DNA of 64,000 bases from Rhea pennata (GCF_028389875.1 NC_084667.1:63652570-63716569); one strand, 5' to 3'. Counted from the first letter of the stretch, positions 26,097 through 38,859 are shown. Program-made: numbers and translations. The notes: generated by a model not told the origin, from the letters alone.

Positions 26097-26727
26097 AAAG
26101 AAAGAAAAAAGGAGGGGAGAAAGAAAGCAGCCGCAGCACCCAGCGAGCGCAGGGCCCCGAGGCATTTCCCAGGCGGGAGCGCGACTGCGCCGCCGCGGCC
26201 CCCCTCTCCTCGGGACACATCAAAGGGCCGGCGGGGAGGGAGCGGGCGACACCAAAAAAAAAAAAAGTAAAAAAAAAAAAAAAAAAAAATTGCACTCGAG
26301 GGCGAACGAGTCGGCGACAAAACCCGGCGCAAGCTGCGCGCCCGCGGGCTCGGGACGGCCCCGGCCCGCCCGCCGCGGCGGGGCCCCGGCACAAAGGCAG
26401 CGCTAGGCCCGGGCCGCCGCTAGGCCCGGCCCGGCCCGGCGCGGCGCCTCCCGGCCTCTCTTCAGCTCCGGCCGGAGCCGTTTGCCAAATGGCTGCCCCG
26501 GGGGCTCCGCACGTGCGCGCCGGGCCGGGCCGGGCCGGGCCGGCGGCGGCCGCGGTGCCCCCGCGAGGGGGTTGTTCACCGGCCGCTAACCCGCTCTGTA
26601 AAGTTTCACGCCCGCCGAGCGGCTGCTTTGATGTGCGCCTCCCTCGGAGCCCCCGCCTTGCCCTGGGATCCATTTAAAGCGTGTTTTAAAAGCAAAGTGC
26701 GGAAAACTGGGGAACTGGGGGTGAAGA

Positions 26728-26752
26728 TTTTTTTTTTGGGGGGGGGGGGGGG
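26728..26752. repeat. T10-G15 homopolymer tract
   Basis: Ten T directly followed by fifteen G, 122 bp before the exon 2 acceptor. The G-run could form a G-quadruplex in the intron RNA. A run this long is also prone to sequencing error. Confidence 0.9.
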
Positions 26753-26874
26753 AAGAGAAGCCCCCACAAAAACTCTTATGGGCTGCACCGAAGCAAGGAG
26801 CCGCGCGTGGCCTAGCGCTTCCCGGTAGGCCGCGGCGCGCTAACGCGATGTCGTGTCTCCGTCTTTTCCCGTAG

Positions 26875-27563
26875 CGAGTCGGATGGCAACCCTAGCACGG
26901 AAGATGAATCCAGTAAGGGGCAGGAGGACTTATCTCCGCATCCGCTCTCGAGCTCGTCCGACGGAGTTACCAGCCTCAGCCTTCCCGGCCACATGGAGCC
27001 AGTGTACATGCAGCAGCTTGGAAACACTAAAATAGCCTTGAGCTCATCGGGCGTCTTGTTGAACGGAAACCTAGTGCCTGCCAGTACTTCTCCCGTCTTT
27101 CTCAATGGTAGCTCTTTCCTCCAGGGACCCAACGGCGTCATTCTCAATGGACTCAGCGTGGGGGCTTCACAGACAGTAACTTTAAATTCACCCAAAACCA
27201 CTTCCAGCGTCGTGAGCAATGGGGTGTCAATCACTGACATACTGTCGTCGTCTTCAGAAGATGTTAAGGACTTCAAACTCCTTCAGGCTTCGGTCCCTAA
27301 CACGGCAGCAGCTACGTTCAGCCCCAGTAACATCCCGGTCTCGTTCCCAGGATTGATACCAAGCACGGAGGTGAAAAGGGAAAGCACGCAAACTGTTGCT
27401 TCCCAAGATGGAGGCTCTGTAGTTACTTTTACTGCTCCTGTCCAAATAAACCAGTATGGCATTGTCCAGATCCCCAATTCAGGAACAAATGGCCAGCTGC
27501 TAAACGGAAGCATCGGTTTTTCTTCTCTGCAGCTGCCTCCTGTTTCTGTGGCAGCTTCACAAG
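26875..27563 (+). CDS. SIX4: SIX4 coding exon 2
   Basis: The exon opens after a pyrimidine-rich acceptor (TTTTCCCGTAG) and completes codon 296 as Ser. It encodes the linker after the homeodomain, starting ESDGNPSTEDESSKGQEDLS, and then a Ser/Thr/Asn-rich region typical of the SIX4 C-terminal activation segment, including MEPVYMQQLG and VASQDGGSVVTF. It matches vertebrate SIX4 along its whole length. The exon ends at G27563 before donor GTAAAA, in phase 1. The 689-bp length keeps the reading frame intact with exon 3. Confidence 0.96.
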
Positions 27564-30059
27564 GTAAAAGTTTTGTTTGTTACGCTAAAAGCTGCAAGGA
27601 AGAATTGCAACTGGGCGCGCTTTGCGTTTCAGAACTTCTAATACTTCTCCTTTGATGTACCACTGCTGTATCTCGGCCACAGCCACACACGGTACATCAA
27701 GTAATACCTCTCGCCTTGGTTTAGGTTGCCTCGCTGTGTCGTTCTCTGTAGATTATGCTCATAGGTGGACATAGGTTACATGAGATAGAGCTTATTTACT
27801 ATGAGTAGAGGAGGATGTCTAGTATTTTACACTTCTTATCCCATACAGTTGTCAGATCTTTCATATTAGTCTTCACAAGTATTTATAATTTTGCATATTT
27901 TAGTAAATCAAAGTATTCCCTATTTGCCATTGAATTCTTTTAATGAGAAGGTTTATAAAAATGAAAACTGCAGCAGCTGGAAATTGTTACTGTTGTTGGT
28001 CTTGCGGTAGTTGTTTTGTTTTTCTTTCTTTTTTTTTTTTAACCAACGCATTTCATAAGAATAAATTTAAAATGACTATAGACACAACAAGACCAAACAG
28101 TTATGCTCATACATTTTTTTTATCCTGTAATTATGAATGATTAAACTGACAGGAAACAATAGAAATATGTGGTTGCTTGTAGATATAAAATGCAAGGGTA
28201 TTTGGATTAGACTATCCTCAGTCCAAGGGAAATATGTCATCAGAGGTTCACATGCCAAGTATATAGGCTCCTCCCCAAATTTGCTTTAGACTTGGTCTTA
28301 AGATATCAGGCTGAAACTTCTGACTAGTGAAGAAGAATCCTATGTAATGCAAGTCTAATTCTGGATCGTTATTTTGATGTAGGTCAGTGGTAAAGCACAA
28401 CTGAACAACTTTGTTACTTATTAACCACAGTATCTTTAGTTATGAAAATGATTAAACTTGAATGAATCACTGTAGTTTCAGGAGCTATGAATACTACAAT
28501 GAAAATCAAATCATGCTCGTGTTAGCTTATTTGAATTAAACATGTTTAGGGAGTTAAATATTTTTACTGTTAAAATTATATGAAGCTGTAAAAACACATT
28601 TTAAATGAGGTGCAAAATTATATGATCCTAAAATGTGACACTTACTGTCACTGGAAAATAGTGGAATAATAGTTTAGCTAGATTTAAAAGATCAAATGTT
28701 TTATTTGAATACGAGCTGTAATTACCATTTAATCCACATACCACAAGACAAAAACTGACAGCCAGCAAAGGTGACAATAAAATTTCTGCCCATTAAGTAA
28801 TATGGGAGAACGGTATTTCAAAGTCCTAAGAAACATCATAAGCTATTGGCAGGCCATTTTTCCCTTTCTTAAAAATATCGCTTCCTGCTGGAGATTGATT
28901 CACAATGGTGAGAATCTGCTGCTTGAATCTGCTGCTTTGATTAATTTTTTTTTTAATGTCTGAGAGACTGATAGCTGGCTGTGTATTCCAAGTGAAGTGC
29001 ATCACAGGCTATTTTAAGCAAGCTACAGTAAATGATACCTTATTGCCAGGTAGCTTTCAGTTGCCTTACTTTACTCTTCTAGTTTAGATATACAACTAAC
29101 ATCTTCCAAAAAATTACCATTGATTAAAGGAAATGAGTGAGAAGTGCTAAAATGTGATTGTTTTAATAATCATTCCCTAGCTGTAATATGCGTTTTAAAT
29201 ACTATTTTAAAAAAATCAGGTATCTCTAATTTTAGCCTCTTAAAAATAAAACTAAGTCCTTTTTTGAGAAAGAGAGAGGCTTAAAATGGGACTTGGTCCT
29301 GAGAAGCAACATTTTCTATGTTTAGGAATGACTATAATGACAACTTACGTCCAATAAAACCAACTTCAGGTCTTGCCTATCCACCTATTCTTGCTCTGGT
29401 TAGCTGCAACATCATGCGAGCAGTTCCTGGGCTTTCAGCAAGGGTAGCCAGGCACCTTGTGGCTTTACACGTGCAGAGGATGTGGTTGGGTTAGGCCCTT
29501 GGAAATATATGATAAGGGAAGGTGAAAGGTATTTGAATGCTTGACTGGCTACACAGTTAAACTGGTAGAAGCCTTTGATTTTGAACTTTTCCCGGCAGGT
29601 TTACTCAGGTAGCTTTCTGCTCAGCCGTAACACATTTCGTGTAATATGTTCACAGTCTCCCATACACAAGTTGTAGTCTGTCACTGAACTATCTTTAATA
29701 GCTTTTCATGCTTCTATTCTTAGACAAAAGTTGAGCAGTAGCAACTAGTGGAGGCCAGAGCACACTCATCTTAATCATGTGGCTAGCGACTGTTCGCCCC
29801 TTAATGAGAGAGAGTCTGAAAGATACATAATATGCCATAATCTTTCTCTTTTCTTTCTAAAAGCAGTTTTTAGCAACAGAAGCTTTTATTTCTTCATTCC
29901 TTCTTTTCTCTAGCCTGTTATAAACAACACTGTTCCGTGTTGTTTGAAATATTACCATATTACTCTAAATAAAACGAGACCAAAGTGTTTTAACAAAATG
30001 CCTGTGCAACTCCTGCCAACTATAATCTGTATTATCCTTTTTTGCTTCCATTTCTCCAG
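27564..30059 (+). other. SIX4: SIX4 intron 2
   Basis: A 2496-bp intron with GT at 27564-27565 and AG at 30058-30059 after the tract TTTCTCC. The sequence is AT-rich and CpG-poor, in sharp contrast to intron 1. No open frame or repeat stands out apart from small T-tracts (28030-28040, 28948-28956). It may carry enhancer elements. Confidence 0.93.
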
Positions 30060-30856
30060 GTAATGTTTCAGTAAATCCCAGTACAACTGATGGAGGAACT
30101 TTTACAAGTGACTCTTCAACAGTGCAACAAGGAAAGGTTTTCTTCAGCCCTCTCACGCCAAGTGCAGTGGTTTATACAGTTCCCAATTCAGGTCAGGCAG
30201 TAGGATCTGTTAAGCAAGAAGGACTGGAAAGAAGCCTTGTGTTTTCCCAGTTAATGCCAGTCAGTCAGAACACACAACTAAATGTAAACATGTCTTCTGA
30301 AAATATATCCAGCGGAGGACTCCAGTCCCTGGCATCCTCATTAGTGAATGTAACTCCCTCACATAATTTTTCCCTCACACCACCAACTCTTTTAAATGCT
30401 GCAGAACTGAACTCTGGCATCTCAGAGAGTCAGCCCATGTCATCACCTGTAACCAGTACCTCTACCGTGATATCTATCAGCAACACTAACTATGCAACTC
30501 TTCAGAACTGTTCCCTCATTACCAGTCAAGATCTGTTGTCCATTTCTACAGCACAGCCTGTGCTTGGAGAAATAGTTTCTACAACCGGAGACCGTGTCAG
30601 CCATCCATCTGCACAAGTGCACCCAGATTTTGTCAGAGAGCACAGGTTAGTTCTGCAAGCTGTACCTGATGTTAAAGAGAATTTCTTACCTAATTCTGAG
30701 AGTAAGTCAACTGGCAACTTAATGATGCTGGATACGAAATCCAAATATGTTATGAGTAACATGGTTGACACAGTCTGTGAAGAACTGGAAACAGATAAAA
30801 AAGAACTTGCCAAACTGCAGACAGTTCAGATGGATGAAGATATGCAAGACTTGTAA
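30060..30856 (+). CDS. SIX4: SIX4 coding exon 3 (C-terminal activation domain)
   Basis: The terminal coding exon completes the Gly codon (G|GT) and reads NVSVNPSTTDGGTF onward. Recognisable SIX4 segments include VQQGKVFFSPL, VKQEGLERSLVFSQLMP, NTNYATLQNCSLIT and the conserved acidic end ELAKLQTVQMDEDMQDL, stopping at TAA 30854-30856. The C-terminus is known to act as a transactivation domain in SIX4. Combined coding length is 887+689+797 = 2373 bases, exactly 791 codons including stop, which supports the splice sites chosen. Confidence 0.96.
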
Positions 30857-32019
30857 TTTTTTTCTTGCTTTCTGTTTTAATAGATAAGTCCCCTGTTGAA
30901 GCCCTAACAAGCACCAAGTGGTTTGACTTTTTTTTCTTCTTTTCTTTTTTTTTCTTTGTCATTTGAAGAAAACAGAAGGACATTTAAATGGTCTGAATTA
31001 ATGTGCAAAGGAATCTCCAGCAATGGAATTAGGTTGTCACACTTGGCTTGCATGCAGTATTCTCTTTTAAGCAGATTAAAGGAGAAGGAAACACCAGGGG
31101 AAGTACCAAGCAAATGGGTACTGGTTTGTCTAACTGATGTTCCCTTGATAATTTAACTAGACTCTCCATAGCACAACACGCTCTCAACAGTAAGTATACA
31201 CTCCTAATGTTAGATAGGAAACAAAAGTCTCGCTCTGGAAAGGTAGAAATGATGCAGTCATTTTTGCTGTTTACTTCTAGTCCATGGGCATTGAAAAGTT
31301 TTTTAAGGAACTCTAGACGATACCTCACAGGCTACTTCTATGTTGTTTGAGGTTAAGAAACAAAACAAAATCACAAATGATACTGTTACTGATGTGTTTG
31401 TTTTTTGCAGCAGACTTGTATTCATACCAAAAATACTGCATCAAACATTTGCAGGTTTCTAAATGCTACAGCTAGCATTTTGTTAATGCAGCAGAAAAAG
31501 CATCATTTAAAACTCTAATTATGCAACTCAGAAACTTTCTCTCCAGTATGAATGTAAATATTGTTTCAGTTCTTATAAAGGAGACTTCTTTTTTTTTAAT
31601 TAGTACAATGGATTTTATTTATGGTTTATGTTCCCTTTCACTTTAGACACAATGCATTGAAAAGGAAAACATTTTTTGGCTGTTTAATTTATTTTTATTG
31701 TTTGAGCAGGAAGTAAACATAGTTATTTCTGACAAGGTTTTACTTTTTTGTAGTTTTTCAAGCAATAGACTGTAAAAGTAAAATGTTAATCACACTGAAA
31801 CTAGAAAATGAACTCCCCAAGTCACAAACCCAGGAGGTCCCTGTCTCTACCCTCTGTCTTTGTGTTCGGGGGTTTTTTGTTTGTTTTGTTAGTAATTTGC
31901 AAATTAGTTGAACCTTTTGTGTATTTTTTACAGAATTCCATGTGCCTTTCTTCCTAGTGGCCTTATCTTTGTTACTAAAGCACAGTGGCAGGAGGAATAG
32001 AAACAGTGATTTGCAAGTA

Positions 32020-32110
32020 TCCGTCCTCAGGGCCAAATCCCGATGCCCTGCTGTTGCAAGTAGACCAAGTGACCTCGGTGTCTCTACTTGCCTTGAGTAA
32101 GGAGAGTAGT
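32020..32110. repeat. ancient sauropsid-type dispersed repeat fragment
   Basis: Phrases such as CAGGGCCAAATCCCGATGCC and CTTGCCTTGAGTAAGGA resemble a repeat family common in turtle, crocodile and bird DNA, with cores like 'gggccaaatcctg' and 'cttgagtaaggatt'. I do not name the family. It lies within the SIX4 3'UTR. Confidence 0.4.
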
Positions 32111-32764
32111 TCTTTTGGTCGTTATGGGTGACATTTACTAGCGGTGCAGAGGGCCGAAGAGAGACCCTCGTGCACCACGTAAACCTTGCAGAAGGAGCCC
32201 GCAGAGGGACCATGGGCAGAGCAGTGGTGCCGAGGGGAAGATATTGGCTCCAGCCTCAGGCAGACGAGCCTGAAAGGCGGGATGGGCAGGCCAGGGAAGG
32301 GAGTCCCGTGTTTACACGGACCCGTTGGCCCAGCATCCCATGTGGGCGGGCTTCAGCCGCTGTTCCAGCAAGCCGGCCCCAATCCAGGAGTGCACTTAAG
32401 CATATATTTATATATCTTCCAGAATAAGCATTGCGGGGGCTGACAGTGGGAATGCAGCTGCCCGAAAGGTTTGAGGGAGCAGCCGTTTCTGTGCCGCGGC
32501 AGGGAGGGATTCCTCTGCCTTTGCCCCCTTGCACTCCCGTAGGGACAGCAGGCAGGCTCTAGACAGGTGGAACAGAATTTATCTTTCCTCCAGAGAAATC
32601 TTTGTAGCATGGAAAAGCACATCCTTAAGCTTTAAAGTAATAATAATAATAATGCAGATGTATAAAAATGAGATGCTGTTAATCTTTGTGTTTTTGTTTT
32701 GTTTTTTACTCTAATGTGAATATATACAGTAACTAAAGCATGTATTCATCCTCATATGGGGCCG

Positions 32765-32840
32765 TTTATGAAGCCTTTGGAAGTCAATGGGAAAAGTTTT
32801 CATAACCTTCCATGGGCACCAAATCAAGCCCAGGACAAAA
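32765..32840. repeat. ancient sauropsid-type dispersed repeat fragment
   Basis: Phrases GGAAGTCAATGGGAAAAG and CCATGGGCACCAAATCAAGC fit the 'gaagtcaatggga ... ggatcaagccc' signature of old sauropsid repeats. It lies within the SIX4 3'UTR. Divergence is high. Confidence 0.45.
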
Positions 32841-32861
32841 ATAAGATCACTCATAAAGGAC

Positions 32862-32897
32862 AAAAAAAAAAAAAAAAAGAGAGAGAGAGAGAGAGAG
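32862..32897. repeat. poly(A) followed by (GA)n
   Basis: A run of 17 A at 32862-32878 passes into about nine GA dinucleotides. It is a purine-only simple repeat in the SIX4 3'UTR. Confidence 0.9.
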
Positions 32898-34244
32898 GAA
32901 AGAGAGTAGAGGTAGCACGTCCCAGTCTGTTCCTGTCGTAGTTATGAACTGGTTCTGTGAAAAGCCTTTAAGGAATGAAGGTTTTTTCTATGCGCCATGA
33001 GTGTGGCATGGACATCCTCACTATTGTTTTGCACTATGTTGAATACAGCTTGTTTTTCAAGGTATTAATGTGCAACCTGAAAGCTGAGCGCTGTAGTTCA
33101 TGCTGCAACCCTGGGGCTGCAGGAAAAAGTGCAGGGAAAGGGAAAGGCGGGTGTGTGAGGTTTGCGCTTCGCAGCTGAAAGCAGTCACTGATGCTTGGCA
33201 AACGGAAGCAGTCCCTGAGTGACTGGCTGTCCCTACGTGCACCCAAGCAAAAAAGGGTGTTTAGGGCAAGTGCTTTGAAATGAAGATTATCACAAGCAGA
33301 ACGTGGAACTGTATATTCCCCTTGCACAACTTCCCCAGCATTCGGGGTGACCGAGGCAGGAGCAGGGTAGTCTAGAGTTCTCATCTCTGCTCTGGTGGTT
33401 TGTCCGAGTACTTTGCTGGGCTCCAGCGTGGGCAGTTTGTTTAGCACCTCTACTTCACCCATAAAACCAAGACGATGATAACAGTAGCTGTATCTGCTTT
33501 GCATGAATTTGTTCAACTATTTGGAAAGTTAAAAGCACCCTGTAACATTGTCATATTAACAGAGAATATATGCATGGAGTGGGAGCTGTGCATGGCTCTG
33601 GAGGAGTTGTTTGGGGCTTAAAGTTTGGTCTGTAAAGCTCAGACTATATTTAGAGGGAAGCTAGTAATATTTCAGAGCGCACTCTTGGTTGTTGAAGCAA
33701 TCAGATCTCATAACTGAATGACCGTGGTGTTATGCAGTACATGTTACTTTTTTTTTTCTTCCCCCTCCTGTGTGTTCATTTTGTTACTGAGGCTCTGAAT
33801 TCCATGGCTTTGCAGCACAGTTGGTGTGAAAACTGTGTCTGCTGTTACGGTGGTGTGTATCTTGGAGTGTCTGGTACTTCTAATCGGAGATTTTCCATTC
33901 TTGAGTGGGAGTGGAGGATGTACATAAAAGCAGTGGTTTGGGACAAAGTAAAAATAATCTACTCTAGTCTTCCAGATATCAAGTAACTTATTATGTTTTA
34001 CTCTTTCTTTCTGCCATTGAAAATAAGTGTCATTCCCTCCAGATAACATAGTTGTAACCTCATGTTTTCTGCAGGTACATATGCACAATATAAAGAGTCA
34101 TTGCACGGTACAGTGTTTTTAAAATAGATATTTAAATAGTAGTTTTACTCCTACTGTAAAATAAGGGTCAGTTTTTATTATGTGGCCCTGAAGCAAGCAG
34201 GCTAACTGCTCTAAGTACACAGTACACAAAGCCCCAAAAAGCAT

Positions 34245-34310
34245 CTGGGGCCGGATCTTCAGCTGCTGTAAATAAGGCATTGCTCCACTGACTCCCAACT
34301 GAGGATTTTA
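34245..34310. repeat. ancient palindromic repeat, one arm
   Basis: The phrase CGGATCTTCAGCTGCTGTAAA followed by GCTCCACTGACTCCCAA resembles one arm of an old palindromic sauropsid repeat ('ccagatcctcagctggtgtaaat ... attgacttcaatgg'). A copy in the opposite orientation occurs at 34885-34965. The Pumilio-like TGTAAATA at 34267 lies inside this arm. Confidence 0.5.
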
Positions 34311-34884
34311 GATGGTGTTTAGGGGATAGGGATGCTCATCTCCCACACATATGAATGGCAGTGAGCATCTGAGTCCCATAGACAGTCTTTATTATCATGT
34401 TCTGTTGTTTAAATGGAAGATATGTCTATCCAACATTTTTTAAAAAAGCCCTCCTTCTTTCCCTTCACTTCTATTATGGATGAAAATAAATTATCATTTC
34501 AGCTTCACATGTGTTTGTAACTTGTAAGTCCACTGGAAATCTTACAGGAAATATTGCCAAATTCTGCTACTTTTTTGGTCCCAGACTCAGTGTTGAAAAA
34601 TATGCTTGAAGTTCAAGCAAATTCCTTCCAAGCATGAGCATTAAAAAAAAAAAAAAAGAAAGAAAGAAAAAAAAAATTGTTCTTTAATACTTTTAATTAA
34701 AGCTGCCTTTAATTCATCCAGAGTTCTGCTGAGAACCAGAAACCTACTCAATTAAATGCTCTGTCTGGACTATTTGTAACATTATTCCTGTGGTCTTACC
34801 TAAAAGGACTTTTCAGGCGCATAAATCATCGATGTCGATTGGCCAGGTCCTCAGCTGGGATAAACTCTACCACAGTTTTGTGGG

Positions 34885-34965
34885 CTTTAACATCATTTCA
34901 CACCAGCTGAGAATATGGTCCGTTCATTTCACTGGAGTTGAATCGGGGACGGATTTGATCCGGTA
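34885..34965. repeat. ancient palindromic repeat, opposite arm
   Basis: The phrase TTTCACACCAGCTGAGAATA then CATTTCACTGGAGTTGAATC corresponds to the reverse complement of the 34245-34310 type of repeat arm. The two arms are about 0.6 kb apart in the SIX4 3'UTR. Confidence 0.5.
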
Positions 34966-35940
34966 TGCTGTGGGGGTATGAACCCATTCGCAAGGCATAG
35001 TAGCGATCTATCACGCTTTCCCGTTATTGCTTTACCTTGCCTGGGGATTCAGGAAGACGCATTCGGAAAGCTGTTTTCCCCAGAAGTAAAGGGGATTGAA
35101 CTGAAGATGGAGCCCCCTTTAGTGTTGTTATGATCAGTCTAGGATTAATGACAATAATGCTTCTGACTTAAAATCCTGTAAAACCACCTCAAAGACAGAT
35201 TTCAGCCAAATTACAGAGGGCAGAATTTGGCCCCATGTGCATAGGAATTTTTCCTGTACCTTGATTTCCAGTGCCTGTGCACTTTTAGCAAGGACAGATG
35301 AACAACCGACAGTGTTCATCCCCCTAGTTTTATTACAAAATAAGTGTGTGGAACTCCCAGGGCATAAGTCATGTAGTGTTCGTGGTCAAGAAGCATCTCA
35401 AATCATAAAAAGAATAATAGTTTTTTTAACTCTGGAAACAAAGTAATGATATTTTACAAGCAAGAAGACCTGAAGTCTTCCTGTATCTCCTAGCAGTTGC
35501 TATCTTGAAGAGTATTTTATACTTTACCTGTTTCATATAATTTAAAATTAGCTTCTTTTGTTTCTAAACTCAAGGAGGGGAGTGAATCTTCTGACTTCCA
35601 GGATTCACATTCAGAGGATGTTTGTTCTTTTGCTGCATGTACTGTTTGTCCAGAACTAACCAGTTATTTCTGTGATAAGGGTTTATTGTGCCTTACAACA
35701 AATATGAAATCTAAACGGAATGTATGCATTAGAGGAGGGAATAATCAGAAGTCTTTACTGCACTGTTAGATGATGCCTACCCAGAGTATATCATCAAACA
35801 TATCTGTGCTTAATTACCCAACCAAAGAGATCTAAAGTATGTATGTTTGTTGTACTGTAATAGGGGTTTGTGCCTGGACAATTAAGTGTTTTATTTGTAT
35901 TCTGAGATGATGTGAACTTATTTTTCTAAACACTATACTG

Positions 35941-35946
35941 AATAAA
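35941..35946 (+). terminator. SIX4: SIX4 polyadenylation signal AATAAA
   Basis: Canonical hexamer in the context ACTGAATAAACTTTAT, followed within about 30-50 bases by GT-rich sequence. Cleavage is expected near 35960-35970. It is the most convincing signal in the AT-rich region after the SIX4 stop. Confidence 0.65.
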
Positions 35947-35965
35947 CTTTATATTTATACACATC

Positions 35966-38540
35966 TTGTGCAAATAGTTCTACTTCTGTGTTATATGTGA
36001 ATGCTTTAAATTTTATGTTAGAAAAGCAACCCAAAAGAGAAATTCTGCTTTTAATGGCTCATTGTGAAGTTGATGGCAACTGTGAACACCTGTATGCACC
36101 AGAGAATTGTTCTAAAGCCAGTTTAAGCTAGAATGAGGCTTTCTGTTGACTTGAATGGGTTTTCGGTGAGATTTAACTGTGCATTTAAAATACTAAATTA
36201 AAAACCATAAATCTTCTATTTTATATTGAACCTGGCTGTTAAATCTGTGTCTCCAACCAAATTTATACGATAATTAACTCGATAATATTGAAACATATTT
36301 CCAACTACTACTGAGGGGCTTGTCATTACAACTTACAGCACCTTTGGCACTGGGATACTTCCTACTTTTTTTTGGGGGGGAGGAGGTACATAAATCTCTA
36401 TCTGTTAAAATTTTTTTTACATTTTTCTTTTAGAAGTCGCACTTTGTATCAGGCCTAATTTGAGCAGGCTTTTGAGAACACCCCAGAACTTATGTTCCCT
36501 TCATACTGAAGGCTTTAAACACATTGCCATATTATTTTAGATCTGTTCTCCCTAAGTAAAGATTGCCTGGTTGCTAGGTACAGTTTTGGTACCAAAATGA
36601 GTGGCAGTGCGTTCGGGAAGACTCACCTGTATTTTGTGAAGTTCTTTCTCGCAGCGAACCTGTATCTGTAATAGAGTTAATATACTGCACGTGCCCGTGA
36701 GAAGACACCCTTCTGCCCCTGAACTTATGCATAGGCCATAGGAAGCAAGATGAGGTTTTGTTTGCGGTTTTATTGAATAGTCGGATCTAGTTGCATATAC
36801 CTATTAAATTTTTAATCGCTTGGACATTTTCTTTCGTTATCACTTACTCGCTGTTCGTCCATCTTTCCCGTTTATCGCAGCACTGGCACAAATGTTGCTC
36901 ACTCTGCGCAGCGCTGCTCATCCTGGTCCTGAGCTGCCGCGAGCCACGTCCCGAGCCCCGGAGCATCTCTCTGCCTCGGGCCTGCGGCTGAGCCATCTCG
37001 CGCTCTGCAGCTGCCGCGGTAAACGCAGCTCCCCGAGAGCAGCCCTAAGGTAGAAAGACACAACTGAATCGTCGCCCGACTCCTTTTCCTTCCCAGAAGC
37101 GGAGTGTCTGACTCGGTTGTCCTGCCGTTTGTTATCTCGTCCCTTCGTGGTGCCTTAGTTTTGCCCGAGCAGCAAGACTTTAAGATTTTCCAGCACGCTG
37201 GTGCGATTGCTGAGTATCCGATCGCTCTCCGGGCAGCAGCTCTGTTCCCACTTTGCTTGGAGCAGGGGCTAGAGCCATCCTCGCGACCCAGCTGCCTCCA
37301 AACAGCCTGGCTGCGAGCAGCTTCTTGCCTAAGTTTTAGCATGGCCCCAGCAGTAATTTCTGCCCTGGTATGTGGCCTTGGGGGCTCCAAGTTGGGGGTG
37401 CTCCCCCTAGCGAGAGGGGGTTTCTGGGCTGCGCAGCCCCCGTGCTCTTCCAGCCACAGTGCAGGAGTCGGAGGGCTTCGGCGAAGCGGAAAGTCTCGGC
37501 GCGTGCAAATATCAAAATTCTCCCTGAGCAGCCACCCGTGCGGCGTGCAGGATGAATCACGTCCTGACGGAGCGCGTCGCGGCCACGCCGGAGGGCCCTG
37601 CAGAACCGCTGCAGCTCACCCTAGGCGAGAAAACCGCACGGCAGCTCGCGCACGCGTGGAGAAGGGACAGCACCTCGGGGTGCTGCGCCTCCAGCCAGCT
37701 CCACTTCCCCTGGCCCCGCGGATCCTGGGGGCTACCAGTGCCGTAGGCAGCCCAGCTGGGATAACACCTGAGCTGGTGGCAGGGAGGCTCAGTGAGACAG
37801 GCGGTTGCCCTTGATCCATCAGGGAGGCAATGTTGGAAAATGACACTTTTTAGCCTGTATTCTTCAGCCAGATTTTCCCCATTGCCAGATCAGAGGGGAA
37901 TTTTCCAGCTCCAAGAGGCAGAGCATGGGGTCAAGTAAGACGAGATCTTCACATAAATGCTCTTGGCTTGGGAAGGTCTCTACTTACATGGCTTCATCCC
38001 TCAGCCGTGGTCATCTCTGGCTGCAGAAAATCTTTGGGTTGCAGTCTTAGGACAGTATATCTCAGTTACGGGCATGAATCACACTTTTAACATAAAAATA
38101 CATTTTAGAAATAAAATAATTCCCAGAAATAGGAGTTCATCTGCCAAACAATGTGTGTGTAGCTGACTCTACACTCAGAGGTGCCAGAAAGTTCAGGAAT
38201 GAGACCAACAGTAAATACCAACATGCGTGTGAAAAATCTGCTGCATTAAGGCCAGATTCAATAAAAATAGCACCCAGTTTATACGCTGCAGAAGCTGGCA
38301 CAAGCCTGCAAAAACAAAGGGAAAAAAGACAAAATGTTTTGAAGTTGCGCACAGTCTGGAGAAACCGAGCAGAGCTGGAGTGCAGCAACTCAGGTACAAT
38401 AATCGCTGGTTTAAGGAGCTTAATTCTTCGCCCTGCTGCTTCGTGGGGGGAAAGGCCCAGTTCAGGATACTCTGGGCTAATCGATACGCTCTGTTGTTGC
38501 AGCTGAGGAGCTTGCTTACAGCACGCAGAAATAAATACAA
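35966..38540. other. SIX4-SIX1 intergenic, proximal part
   Basis: No gene recognised. AT-rich sequence to about 36850 includes another old-repeat phrase near 36140 (TTGACTTGAATGGG). A CpG-rich block at about 36880-37760 follows, with open frames up to 236 codons (37104-37814, +) that look like no known protein. The block may be an orphan CpG island. The remainder is unremarkable. Confidence 0.6.
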
Positions 38541-38559
38541 GCTGGGAGGGGAACGGAGC

Positions 38560-38690
38560 CCCCGGGAGAGGAAATAAGTTGCGCGCGGGCCTAGTGCAAG
38601 TCAGCGGTGGAGCTGGGCTACAAACCCAGGTCTCTGCCTCCCCCTGTTGCTTCGCCCACCGGCTCACGCTGCCTCCCGAGGAGGCAAATC
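38560..38690 (-). mobile_element. MIR-like SINE relic
   Basis: The stretch GGTGGAGCTGGGCTACAAAC-CCAGGTCTC, preceded by GAGGAAATAAGTTG, resembles the reverse complement of the tRNA-derived head of MIR-type SINEs, including the degenerate B-box complement (GGATTCGAACC type). It could equally be the tail of an ancient L3-like LINE. It is decayed and non-functional. Confidence 0.55.
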
Positions 38691-38859
38691 CATCCGGTTT
38701 GTGTTTGTAACCCAGCGATGGCACCCAGGGATAGGACGTTTTTACAAGCAATAATAAATTAAATGTCCCTGTGAAACAAGCATCTGTCGTTGCCACGGGC
38801 TCACGAGACTGGAAGGCGATAGAAAAGCCGTACCCGAGCCAGACCCCACGAGCATTTTT

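Larger units (their letters stand above)
25482..26874 (+). other. SIX4: SIX4 intron 1
   Basis: A 1393-bp intron with GT at 25482-25483 and AG at 26873-26874. It is mostly CpG-island DNA. It contains a T-run of 28 (26065-26092), two A-runs (26254-26266, 26269-26289), CCGGG-type GC repeats near 26518-26540, and a T10-G15 tract at 26728-26752. Long open frames on both strands (307 codons each) are low-complexity artefacts of composition. Confidence 0.93.
30857..35965 (+). other. SIX4: SIX4 3' untranslated region (approximate end)
   Basis: No coding potential follows the SIX4 stop. The AT-rich region runs to a canonical AATAAA at 35941-35946 with GT-rich sequence downstream, giving a 3'UTR of about 5.1 kb; long SIX4 3'UTRs are known. 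An alternative AATAAA lies at 34485-34490. Two Pumilio-type TGTAAATA sites occur at 31553-31560 and 34267-34274. Several ancient dispersed-repeat fragments sit in it (32020-32110, 32765-32840, 34245-34310, 34885-34965). A poly(A)(GA)n tract is at 32862-32897 and an A-rich tract at 34645-34678. Confidence 0.7.
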
